Of a stretch of DNA of 13,648 nucleotides, positions 6,855-13,648 are shown in pieces. How positions within the stretch are numbered: the stretch's first letter is position 1; every line of letters begins with the position of its first letter. A program made the position numbers and the translations under genes. Under the pieces are notes generated by a model. It did no database searches. It was not told the origin of the DNA and saw nothing but the letters and a program-made list of their open reading frames with translations. The stretch lies in contig CAJKFZ010000051.1 in the NCBI GenBank assembly GCA_905199285.1, positions 1 to 13,648 of the forward strand, given 5' to 3'. The stretch comes from an uncultured Ruminococcus sp. GTDB taxonomy: Bacteria > Bacillota > Clostridia > Oscillospirales > Ruminococcaceae.

Positions 6855-7948
6855 GACTTTATATCGTGCTTGGTAACAGTAACATATCCAACCGCTGCAA
6901 CCTTTGACGAGCTAAGATTAACAATCTCAATAACATCACCTTTTGAAACGGCGATTTCTGTTGTTCCGGATGTAAGAGCCGTTCCGCTGTAATTGCCTGA
7001 AGTTTGATTAAAAGTCGCTCTTGAAGCAGGATTAATCTTATATGCATATGTTGTGCCTGTGTTTCCAGCGGAAATAGTTACAACCGTTGTACCGGAAGAA
7101 GCTCCGGCAGCAAGCGACACTGTCAGTGATCCGGGAGAATACACAGCTCTGATTGCTGTTGAACGAAGAACCTTGTGTGCATAAACCATACGTCCCTGCA
7201 CGGCAGAAGCTCCGATATATTTTCCCGATTCTGAAAGATCCTGAATTTTAACCGGAATGCTCCATTCTTTTACACGAGTGGCGAAACGAGGATGTCCGGC
7301 AAGCATAGCGAGATTTGCAGTGGTATCATTCCATTCCTTGACAATAAATCCGGCAATTTTGCCAATCGCTCCTGTTGCCTTTATTTCGTCTCCGAGAGCG
7401 GATGCGCTTACAAATTCGGGAGACTTAAGGATAAGTGACATGGCATCGGGCGTTACAAGTAAATATCTCTTGCCGTCGTTGGGGATTTTGGCTTTTGTCA
7501 TAGCTGCTCTGATGTCTACGATCGTTTCATAAATATTATCCTTTGTCAACTGAGAGATGTTCATATTTGTTGCACTACTGAGAAGAACAGTGCCGCCATC
7601 AGTATCGATCTGCTGAGCAAGACTGTATCCTGCGCTGTCAAGACGATCTGCAACGAGATTATCGGGAACGGATTGAGAATCAAAGCCGTCGATAATTTCA
7701 TTGACCGCCTTATCCTTGTCGATAAGCAACGGAGTGTATGCTGTAGAGCCGTTTGTTGCGGTGATTCCGTTTGCTTTATCGTAATCTGATACAGCAACCT
7801 CGGTATCTCTTACTGGAATTTTTACAGATCCTGATGTAGGATTTCCCTCGTAGTCATTGTTGAATACAAATCCATCTTTAAGACAAAGCTCATTTCTAAG
7901 CTTTGCGAGAACAAGTTTCGAATATCTTTCCTGTGCTATATGTGGCAT
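6851..7948 (-). CDS. Major capsid protein (HK97 fold) with extra C-terminal domain
   Basis: 365 residues, strong ribosome site (GAGGAGGA, eight bases upstream). Residues 1-270 form the coat core: N-terminal MPHIAQERYSKLVLAKLR, SGSVKIPVRDTEVAVSDYD, then DNLVADRLDSAGYSLAQQID and YLLVTPDAMSLILKSPEF, ending in KVLRSTAIRAVY, as in P22- or N4-gp56-like coats of Firmicutes phages. Residues ~271-365 are an added Ser/Thr/Gly-rich beta domain (SPGSLTVSLAAGASSGTTVV to KGDVIEIVNLSSSKVAAVG), probably exposed on the capsid surface. It follows the scaffold gene directly, as usual. Confidence 0.9.
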   Translation of the reverse strand: MPHIAQERYSKLVLAKLRNELCLKDGFVFNNDYEGNPTSGSVKIPVRDTEVAVSDYDKANGITATNGSTAYTPLLIDKDKAVNEIIDGFDSQSVPDNLVADRLDSAGYSLAQQIDTDGGTVLLSSATNMNISQLTKDNIYETIVDIRAAMTKAKIPNDGKRYLLVTPDAMSLILKSPEFVSASALGDEIKATGAIGKIAGFIVKEWNDTTANLAMLAGHPRFATRVKEWSIPVKIQDLSESGKYIGASAVQGRMVYAHKVLRSTAIRAVYSPGSLTVSLAAGASSGTTVVTISAGNTGTTYAYKINPASRATFNQTSGNYSGTALTSGTTEIAVSKGDVIEIVNLSSSKVAAVGYVTVTKHDIKS

Positions 7949-7961
7949 AATTTATTCCTCC

Positions 7962-8498
7962 TCAATCAATTTTAATTCCGGGATTTCGTGCGATAAAAGC
8001 AGCTTCCACGCCACTTGGGCTGTCACTGCCATTTCCATGTGTATTGTAGGAAAATTTTGGTGGTATTTGCTCTGTCTGAAAAGCGTCCGGATGAGTTTCC
8101 TTAAAAGCATTGATAACGTCATCGCCGCCGATCAGCTTGTCGCCGTCAAATTTAAGTTCCTTTTCGATGAGCGCATTTGTGAGATAATTCCCATAAATAT
8201 CGTCCTTGAGCTTGAGTCCCTTGACAAGACCTGTGACCTTAGTCCTATGCTCGAATGCTGCTCTGTCGGCTTCGGACTTTTTGAACTTTGCTTCCCAGTC
8301 CTCGGCAGATTTTTTGATTGCGTCAACATCCATGCTTTTGAAGCTTTCAATCTGGGTATTGGCTTCCGAAAGCTGAGTTTTCAGCGTTTCCGCTGCGTCC
8401 TTTTCCGCCTTGATATCGTTTCCGTATTCTGCAACGATCTTATCGACCGTTTCTTTCTCGGTTATACCGAGACTTTCAAGAAATTTCTTATCGATCAT
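7962..8498 (-). CDS. Scaffolding protein (phage GP20 family)
   Basis: 178 residues. The N-terminal half is a charged coiled coil (KDAAETLKTQLSEANTQIES, then DWEAKFKKSEADRAAFEHR). Then comes the GP20-family segment GLKLKDDIYGNYLTNALIEK and a C-terminal disordered stretch with GNGSDSPSGVEAAF. GP20 proteins are internal scaffolds that shape the procapsid and leave before DNA packaging. AAAGGAGGA upstream of the ATG is near-consensus, fitting high expression. It sits just before the major capsid gene, the normal pairing. Confidence 0.92.
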   Translation of the reverse strand: MIDKKFLESLGITEKETVDKIVAEYGNDIKAEKDAAETLKTQLSEANTQIESFKSMDVDAIKKSAEDWEAKFKKSEADRAAFEHRTKVTGLVKGLKLKDDIYGNYLTNALIEKELKFDGDKLIGGDDVINAFKETHPDAFQTEQIPPKFSYNTHGNGSDSPSGVEAAFIARNPGIKID

Positions 8499-8532
8499 AA
8501 ATTTGTCCTCCTTTGATTTTGGGTATAAAAAT

Positions 8533-8550
8533 AAGACGTGTTAACGTCTT
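8533..8550 (-). terminator. Short hairpin with T-tract after the 42-codon ORF
   Basis: Arms AAGACGT and ACGTCTT (7 bp) around a four-base loop, followed on the minus strand by ATTTTTATA. The stem is short and A+T-rich, so termination is likely partial. The stop codon of the 42-codon ORF lies in the loop, so a translating ribosome would block the 5' arm. Confidence 0.55.
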
Positions 8551-8669
8551 GATTTGCCTCTCTTCATTTTCCTGCGGCGTTTTCGTTTGAGTATCTGTTG
8601 GACATATACAAGATAATCGGGCGAGCCTCTTTCCCTGTCTAATTCAAGTAAATAATAAGGTTTTATCAT
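8541..8669 (-). CDS. 42-residue basic protein of unknown function
   Basis: A short gene with a convincing ribosome site (AAGAGGTGG, six bases before the ATG). It begins MIKPYYLLELDRERGSPDYL and ends in a very basic tail, KRKRRRKMKRGKSRR. The tail could bind nucleic acid. It lies between the toxin/immunity cassette and the scaffold gene, flanked by two hairpins; its stop TAA lies in the loop of the downstream one. It may be a small capsid or DNA-associated protein or a leader peptide that tunes readthrough into the scaffold and capsid genes. I do not recognise a family. Confidence 0.65.
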   Translation of the reverse strand: MIKPYYLLELDRERGSPDYLVYVQQILKRKRRRKMKRGKSRR

Positions 8670-8704
8670 GCACTTCCACCTCTTTCCTTAAATTTAAATA
8701 TAAT

Positions 8705-8729
8705 AAAAACGCCCTTTAATGAGCGTTTT
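8705..8729 (-). terminator. Intrinsic terminator after the immunity-like gene
   Basis: Minus-strand arms AAAACGCTC and GGGCGTTTT give a 9-bp stem (one G-U pair) with a six-base loop ATTAAA, followed by TTATTA to extend the T-run. It starts 14 bases after the stop of the small acidic gene. On the plus strand the same sequence also forms a hairpin, but no plus-strand gene needs it. I see no clear promoter between here and the 42-codon ORF. Confidence 0.7.
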
Positions 8730-8743
8730 AAAGCGTATTTACA

Positions 8744-9004
8744 TTAACAGTCGCAGTCGTAAGGGTATTCAATAGACACCCACTCCTTGTAAAATAAATT
8801 TTCACCAATTTCTTTGCTGCGCTTAAGGCGATCAAAGAAGGATTCTTTTGTTTCGTTTTCCGGCGGTATATATAAACAGTCATTATACGATTCTATCATA
8901 ATATCGCCGATTCCTTCATCAATAACACATTCATCCTTCGGATATTGTTTGTTATAAGCTTTTAAACATTCAATACAAATCGATGAATCAAGTTTATTTA
9001 ACAT
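8744..9004 (-). CDS. Small acidic protein, candidate immunity protein for the MuF toxin
   Basis: 86 residues, rich in Asp and Glu, with a CIEC pair near residue 10 and a DCDC end. Its ATG overlaps the last base of the toxin reading frame (TGATG) and has AGGAGA nine bases upstream. No family is recognised. Small size, acidity, overlap with the 3' end of a toxin-like domain, and a following terminator are what one expects of an immunity gene in a polymorphic-toxin pair. The coding sequence looks more A+T-rich than the structural genes, as cargo often does. The role is inferred from position. Confidence 0.6.
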   Translation of the reverse strand: MLNKLDSSICIECLKAYNKQYPKDECVIDEGIGDIMIESYNDCLYIPPENETKESFFDRLKRSKEIGENLFYKEWVSIEYPYDCDC

Positions 9005-10093
9005 CAGATAATTTCTCCTAACATATCTTTAAATTTTTCCCATGCAGTAGGGAGATACTTTTGCATCATTTTTTGTTTCTCCGGAGTGAATGAAGCTTCA
9101 AACATATGAGCAAACGCTTCTAAGCCAACTCCGTAATCGCCGTGAGCCTTCCAATATTCAGCTCTATGTCCATATAAATCACTTCGATAACGCTTTTTGT
9201 AAACACCGCCATAAATATCCTGTATCGAGTGAGTTAAATGAAACGAAGTGCAGAATTCATCGCAATTTTATCTCTTGCATTTTTTACAGTGAAAAATCCG
9301 TTTTCCTTTTTACATCTTTTCTCATAAGCCTTTACGTCGTTCCTCAAAGCATTTAAGAATGACTCTGAACGGCTGATATAATTATTATCGCAGTCAACAT
9401 AATGTCCATGTTCATGAAACCACGTTGTTCCTGCTCCACGCATATTCACCATATCTTTCGCAACATCAAGATAAATCTGATGATCTCTGCCGGAATGATG
9501 CGCCGTTCCTTTCCAATAAATATCCGCAGCAGCACCGCCGTCGGGAATGAATTTATCATATACCTTTTTAGCAATATCTGTGCCTGAATTATATTTATTT
9601 TTCAGTACTAAAACATAATCATTCGGCAATGCGCTTTGAGTGCGTGAAAATCTGTTTTCATTAATTATACCATGTTTGCCGTTTTTGTCAATAGCTTTGG
9701 ATAAATCAGATGAAATCTTTGATTTTTTCTCCGCCCAGACAGCTTTTTGAGAAACGCTTCTGCCAAAACCAAGAACCTGAGTTCTGGCGTTATCGGGGAG
9801 CTGACCTGTCTTTTCGAGGAAGTCACCGAGCTGATGTTCCTTGTTCTTCAGCTTTATGGAAACGGCTGCAAAATCGTCCGAAAACCGCTGTCTTAGCACG
9901 TCATCCGGAGCATTGCTGCGAGCTGTATCGTAAGCGACAGCTTCACGCTTCAGACTGCGGATATCACGCTCGAATTTACGCTGAATCTGCGATATTTCAT
10001 ACTCTGTATATTTTTTGCCGTTGTATTCGATATTTTTAGCGTTCATCTCACGAAGACGTTCATCGCTGTAATTTCTGACGCTTATACCCTCTC
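9004..10093 (-). pseudogene. MuF C-terminal extension with HExxH zincin-type toxin domain, broken by two frameshifts
   Basis: Continuation of the MuF protein in other frames. From ~10093 to ~9263 one frame reads GISVRNYSDERLREMNAKN, a helical section (QIQRKFERDIRSLKREA) still typical of Phage_min_cap2, then a new domain with WFHEHGHYVDCDN (HExxH at 9416-9402). This frame stops at 9234, but the -1 frame continues as DEFCTSFHLTHSIQDIYGG, then GLEAFAHMFEASFTP and a stop at 9004. The Glu at 9120-9118 is a likely third zinc ligand. A gluzincin fold on a MuF protein matches known phage MuF polymorphic toxins. A restored protein would be roughly 630 residues with the upstream gene. Each break could be mutation, recoding or sequence error. 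Confidence 0.72.
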
Positions 10094-10909
10094 GAAAAAC
10101 GGATACCAGTCGTGACGGCAGTTCCAGCCGCCGAAGCCGTCTCCCGTGCCGTAACCGATATCTTTCAGCGAAAGATATCCCTTTCGTCCGGATAAGCTTA
10201 CAAGCTGTCCCTGCCATTCTGCATGAGAGGGACGTGCGGTGGAATGAGCGGTTATCTCCATGAGATCGCATCCCATATCCTGAGCGTTTATAAGCGAGAG
10301 CTGTCTGCACGTCTGACCGACTCCGGTAAGAACGCTTCGCCTGACAGCAACATCAAGCTTGTCTCTGTGTCCGGACGGATAAAGCACTTCAGTTCCTTCA
10401 ACAGCGGCAGCCTTGACAGCGTTTCTGATCGCCGTATTGTAGTCAAATGCGCCGCTTGAAATCTGCATATATGCGTTGTTGCAAGCGGTTATGTAGGCTT
10501 GCTGAGCCGTGTTTGCAGTCGTGAGTGTAAGGTTGCTCAGATCGCCGGAACATTTCACATATCCGGCGTTAAGAGTCTGCATCGCTGCCGGAGAAAGCTT
10601 GATTATTCCCTCCAGTCCGGCTGCTTTGTAAACGACATTATCGTTTTTCACGGATTCAACTCCGGATTTTTCAAACAGTGTCCTGACCTGATCCTGAGTG
10701 GAATTCGTGCGTTTTGCTATTTCTGCGATAACATCATCGTAAACCATTCCAGATTCTTGAAGCTGCTTCGCTTGCCATTTTGCAGTCTCGGTCATTTCGC
10801 CGTTTTTCACGATTTTACGGACTATATCGCTGATAATTGCGTTATCAAGATCAGAGTACAGCTTTATCAGATCATCGGAAAGATGACTGTAATATTCCGG
10901 TGACAGCAT
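10082..10909 (-). CDS. MuF-type minor capsid protein (Phage_min_cap2), N-terminal part as encoded
   Basis: 275 residues in this frame. MuF proteins lie inside the head near the portal and may travel with the DNA. Seen: helical N-terminal half beginning MLSPEYYSHLSDDLIKLYSD, then the conserved block LTGVGQTCRQLSLINAQ, ITAHSTARPSHAEWQGQ and GDGFGGWNCRHDWYPFF (residues ~195-272), the signature of the family. The frame ends four residues after that signature, earlier than usual: relatives continue directly into GISxRxYS, which is found here in the next frame. The ATG overlaps the portal stop (TAATG). The break probably cuts a single gene spanning 9004-10909. Confidence 0.88.
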   Translation of the reverse strand: MLSPEYYSHLSDDLIKLYSDLDNAIISDIVRKIVKNGEMTETAKWQAKQLQESGMVYDDVIAEIAKRTNSTQDQVRTLFEKSGVESVKNDNVVYKAAGLEGIIKLSPAAMQTLNAGYVKCSGDLSNLTLTTANTAQQAYITACNNAYMQISSGAFDYNTAIRNAVKAAAVEGTEVLYPSGHRDKLDVAVRRSVLTGVGQTCRQLSLINAQDMGCDLMEITAHSTARPSHAEWQGQLVSLSGRKGYLSLKDIGYGTGDGFGGWNCRHDWYPFFERV

Positions 10910-12276
10910 TACAGATCATCTCCGAACATAGGATCAGAATCCGGCATATATTCCTTAGCCTTATCCTCGGAACAGCCGAAATACCACGCAAGAAGCTTCT
11001 CCGCTTTTAGCTTTCCGGCTGTTACAAGCTGCAAACGTCTTGTAAATTCCTTGTCTCTGTCTTCCGTAACGCCATCGCCCCACTCGAATACCGTTTCATA
11101 TTCTCCCGACGGCGCAAGTTCGCAAATATCCGCATAAGCATTAAGCGCATATATGAGGTGCTGAAGAGAATCCTGAAGAGCTTCCTGAATGTTCTGAATA
11201 TACGTCAGGGAACGCTGTTTGCTTCCTCTGACTTCTTCAGCTGTCTTTTCAACAGTCTGAGGATCTGACAGCGTTCCATAGGCAAGACCGCAGTTGAATT
11301 CAATTCGCTGAAAAATTCTGTTAAGTCCGTTAAACAGCGAGTTGTCACGAATACTCGGAGCAAATTCCTTGAACAAGTCTTTAGAATCCCTGTCCTGAAA
11401 AATTCTGTAAAGGCGTTTATTGCCGCTTGGGATATCCGCTTCACCCTTTACGATCCGGAACATTCCTGATTCAGCCATTACGGCAAGCTTAGAGCCTTGG
11501 AACTCCCACATCGTTCGTTCCCATTGCTCGTCAGCTTGTCTGATCTGATTGACCGAACGTGAAAAACAGGAAATTCCCATTGTGGAATTTCTGTCGATAT
11601 TATTGGCTATAGGAAGCTTGAAATAAGCAAAAAGAGACTGATCCACATTCTTGAACGAATGTATTTTTTCAATACCAGACCATTGCGGAACTTCCGAAAA
11701 ATCGCATTCTGTTCCCAATGTACTGCTTGTACTTGACGAAAAAACTCTGTTGGTGATTTTATATCTTGAATCGGATTTCCACGAATGACATTCAAGACGA
11801 GTGTAGTATTTATTTCCGATCACCGCTGTAGACAGAAAAACTGCTTCCGTTATATTTCCTTCAAGATCAAATGCACACGGAATAAATCTGTCATTTGCGA
11901 TCGTATCGACATATATTCTACGGTTAACGATATACAGTTTAAAAACCATTCCACCAACAGCACAGGCAAGTTCCAGTTCCGGACGCAGTCCCTTCATAAA
12001 TCCGGAATACTGCTCCTGAAGCCACTGAGAACGTGAATTTTCAGTGCTGCCGCCTTTAGTTGTCACCCAAGATTTTCCTTTATACAAAATAAGACGTGCA
12101 AGCTCTGAAGCAATTCCGGCAGGAAGTTCGAGCGAGGTAATACGTTTCTCAAAATCTCCCTGAAGCCACGGAGCATTATTTTCATAAATTTCACCCCATT
12201 CACGGATTCTGTTAATCATTTTATCGCTTACAGCCACGTCATAGCCTGCCGCTTGGATTTCTGATATCGGAATCAC
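10909..12276 (-). CDS. Portal protein (SPP1 gp6-like)
   Basis: 455 residues from the GTG at 12276-12274 (MIPISEIQAAGYDV). A GTG at 12285 is also in frame but lies inside the ribosome site GGGAGGTG; the chosen start has six bases of spacing. Portals form the dodecamer at the packaging vertex. Seen: ACAVGGMVFKLYIVNRRIYVD and AYFKLPIANNIDRNSTMGIS segments (here ACAVGGMVFKLYI and FKLPIANNIDRNSTMGIS), a stem-like region around GLNRIFQRIEFNCGLAYG, and KTAEEVRGSKQRSLTYIQNI, all as in SPP1-type portals. It starts one base after the terminase stop and is followed by MuF, the standard order. Confidence 0.92.
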   Translation of the reverse strand: MIPISEIQAAGYDVAVSDKMINRIREWGEIYENNAPWLQGDFEKRITSLELPAGIASELARLILYKGKSWVTTKGGSTENSRSQWLQEQYSGFMKGLRPELELACAVGGMVFKLYIVNRRIYVDTIANDRFIPCAFDLEGNITEAVFLSTAVIGNKYYTRLECHSWKSDSRYKITNRVFSSSTSSTLGTECDFSEVPQWSGIEKIHSFKNVDQSLFAYFKLPIANNIDRNSTMGISCFSRSVNQIRQADEQWERTMWEFQGSKLAVMAESGMFRIVKGEADIPSGNKRLYRIFQDRDSKDLFKEFAPSIRDNSLFNGLNRIFQRIEFNCGLAYGTLSDPQTVEKTAEEVRGSKQRSLTYIQNIQEALQDSLQHLIYALNAYADICELAPSGEYETVFEWGDGVTEDRDKEFTRRLQLVTAGKLKAEKLLAWYFGCSEDKAKEYMPDSDPMFGDDL

Positions 12277-12277
12277 T

Positions 12278-13522
12278 CTATTCACCTCCCATATTTCGCA
12301 AAATCGTGTTTTTCAGGACGGTATTAACAAGATACCTTGTATCGTCCATAGCATGGTCGTTTTCCTTGATAACGCTGTCCACAGGGGATTTTTCGTCCCA
12401 GCGGTAAAGCTTTACTTCTTTAAGAAATCCCTTGCAGCGTTCATGCACACGGAATCTTCCGGCTTTCATCAGAGTAGAAGTACGTCTGATTCCGCTGAGA
12501 ACATCATTATTTGCTTTGCGGACATTGAATCTTCCATGACGGCGTATGCACTCGATAAAGCTTGCCGCCGACGGATCAACGATCACAGCCTGAATCTCGT
12601 CAATACCGATGGTTTCTGCAAGCTTTTCAAGTTCCGCATAATGCTCCTCATCGGTTCTGGAGCGTTTTTCCTTGCGGCTGTCGTAGTAATACTCAGACAC
12701 ACGCACAGTCATATCATCGGTAACGCACCATAATCCCATCGAGCACGGATTGACTGTTCCGTAGTCCATACTGATATACCACTGACACCATTCCGGAGCT
12801 GTAAAATCATCAATAATATATTCATCTTTCCAGCAATCGTAAATAATTCCCTCAGTAACGCACCACTTTCCATTGATGTAACGCTCCTTGAAAACTCCGG
12901 TATACAGACTTTCGTAACGTTTTTTGACCGCCGGATCAAGGGAATAGTTATCGTCCATTGTAAAGTGCAGATATGCTGCATTCTTTTCATCAAACTTCAA
13001 AATCCATTCCTGATAGAACCAATGCTGCGGAGAATCCGGGTTGCAGTTGAACCAAAACCGTGAACCTTTCACAGAACATCTCGCAAGAGCCTGTTCAACA
13101 AAAGATTTCGGCATAAGAGCAACTTCGTCGAACATAACTCCGGCGAGAGTCATACCCTGAATCAACATATATGAACTTTCGTCCTTGCCTCCGAAAAAGT
13201 AATAACGGTTTGTATTTCCGTTTACTGTTACATCAAAGCAGCTTCTGCTTAGTTTCAGGTTGATTTTTGCTACTCCCTCAAGCCATTGCTGCATTGGAAG
13301 TATAACGTTTCTCAGAATAGAACCTGCTGTCTTGCCGCAAATTGCGAAAGTCTGATCGTTGAATTCCGAGCAACTCCACAATATAAATCCTATTGTCATC
13401 GACAGAGATTTTCCGGAACGTACCGAGCCATCGCAGATCAGAGCGTCGCACTTGTTTATTTTCGGAAGTTTCCACCAGAGCATTGATTCAACTTGTTTAG
13501 GGGAAAATTTATTGAATATCAT
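12278..13522 (-). CDS. Terminase large subunit (PBSX-type ATPase/nuclease)
   Basis: 414 residues from ATG 13522 (MIFNKFSPKQVESMLWWK), chosen because GGAGAG (13535-13530) is seven bases upstream; the GTG at 13528 is too close to it. The enzyme pumps DNA into the head and cuts the concatemer. ATPase: Walker A GSVRSGKS (32-39), Walker B VMFDE (129-133), coupling motif FNCNP (158-162). RNase H-like nuclease: D253 in SMDYG, D316 in VIVDPS, and D393/D394 in HAMDDTRY. All key residues are present and the length is normal for the family. It overlaps the small terminase stop. Confidence 0.95.
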   Translation of the reverse strand: MIFNKFSPKQVESMLWWKLPKINKCDALICDGSVRSGKSLSMTIGFILWSCSEFNDQTFAICGKTAGSILRNVILPMQQWLEGVAKINLKLSRSCFDVTVNGNTNRYYFFGGKDESSYMLIQGMTLAGVMFDEVALMPKSFVEQALARCSVKGSRFWFNCNPDSPQHWFYQEWILKFDEKNAAYLHFTMDDNYSLDPAVKKRYESLYTGVFKERYINGKWCVTEGIIYDCWKDEYIIDDFTAPEWCQWYISMDYGTVNPCSMGLWCVTDDMTVRVSEYYYDSRKEKRSRTDEEHYAELEKLAETIGIDEIQAVIVDPSAASFIECIRRHGRFNVRKANNDVLSGIRRTSTLMKAGRFRVHERCKGFLKEVKLYRWDEKSPVDSVIKENDHAMDDTRYLVNTVLKNTILRNMGGE

Positions 13523-13648
13523 CCGCACTCTCTCCGATCATTTCAAGTAAATTGGTAAGCTGCCTGTTATCAGCCTCCGGAGTTTCACCCGACAGCGCAG
13601 CCTGAACGATTTTTGTTATTTCAGTCTCGGCAGAAATAAGGTCTGAAT
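13509..13648 (-). CDS. Terminase small subunit, C-terminal fragment (runs off the right end)
   Basis: 45 codons and a TAA at 13511-13509 are visible: SDLISAETEITKIVQAALSG and then a helical acidic end (LLEMIGESADDIQ). It is open to the window edge and overlaps the large terminase start by 14 bases. The assignment as the DNA-recognising small terminase subunit rests on position and the acidic helical C-terminus; the DNA-binding N-terminus lies outside. Confidence 0.65.
   Translation of the reverse strand, partial: SDLISAETEITKIVQAALSGETPEADNRQLTNLLEMIGESADDIQ

Noticed and set aside
7857..8516. 219-codon plus-strand open frame
   Set aside because: Lies opposite the scaffold and the start of the capsid gene, has no ribosome site, and its Phe/Cys/Leu-rich product is the usual mirror of a Lys/Glu-rich coiled coil.
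9280..9292. A AAA AAT slip-like heptamer in the toxin frame
   Set aside because: A -1 shift here meets a TAA at 9270-9268, so it cannot explain the downstream continuation.
10094..10310. N-terminal ~72 codons of the long frame that covers 9234-10310
   Set aside because: They overlap the conserved MuF block read in its proper frame; the product is Arg-rich and unlike any MuF sequence. Only the part after the frame break is real.
1..13648. CRISPR arrays, tRNAs, insertion sequences, attachment sites
   Set aside because: No regularly spaced repeats, tRNA-like folds, transposase genes or flanking direct repeats were seen; the window is nearly all coding.

Overview
The window is a late structural block of a siphovirus-type prophage or temperate phage. 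Every gene I can support lies on the minus strand, so transcription runs from the right end to the left. The gene order is the classic one: small terminase (partial), large terminase, portal, MuF-type minor capsid protein, scaffold, major capsid, head-tail connectors, tail terminator, tail tube, two tail-assembly chaperones, tape measure, distal tail protein (Dit), and the start of a tail-tip protein that runs off the left end. Families (TP901-type tape measure, Gp15, GP20 scaffold, SPP1-type portal, Phage_min_cap2-like MuF) point to a Firmicutes host. By eye the G+C is in the mid-40s percent. A dockerin module of the style found in Ruminococcus cellulosome enzymes makes a Ruminococcus-like gut or rumen clostridium the best guess.

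Right part (13648-10909): end of the small terminase, terminase ATPase/nuclease, and portal, tightly packed. Middle part (10909-8700): MuF minor capsid protein whose reading frame continues, after an apparent frameshift, into a C-terminal extension ending in a HExxH zinc-peptidase-like domain. A second frame break lies inside that domain. The composite ends in a TGATG overlap with a small acidic gene, the layout of a MuF polymorphic toxin with its immunity gene, and an intrinsic terminator follows. Then comes a 42-codon basic ORF whose stop codon sits in the loop of a second hairpin. Left-middle (8498-4903): scaffold, major capsid with an extra beta-rich C-terminal domain, three connector or closure proteins, tail terminator, and tail tube protein. 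The tube gene ends in an amber codon followed by a strong hairpin and 39 more open codons.

Left part (4902-1): two chaperones joined by an ATGA overlap in the -1 frame, a small zinc-ribbon protein, an 896-residue tape measure, and a Dit protein whose N-terminal tail-belt domain is followed by a complete two-repeat type I dockerin in place of the usual C-terminal domain. Last is the first 84 residues of a tail-tip protein.

The two most striking points are the dockerin on the tail tip, which suggests the phage may anchor to cohesins of a host cellulosome, and the MuF-toxin/immunity cassette, which appears broken twice by frameshifts in this copy. No tRNA, rRNA, CRISPR array, insertion sequence or attachment site was seen.
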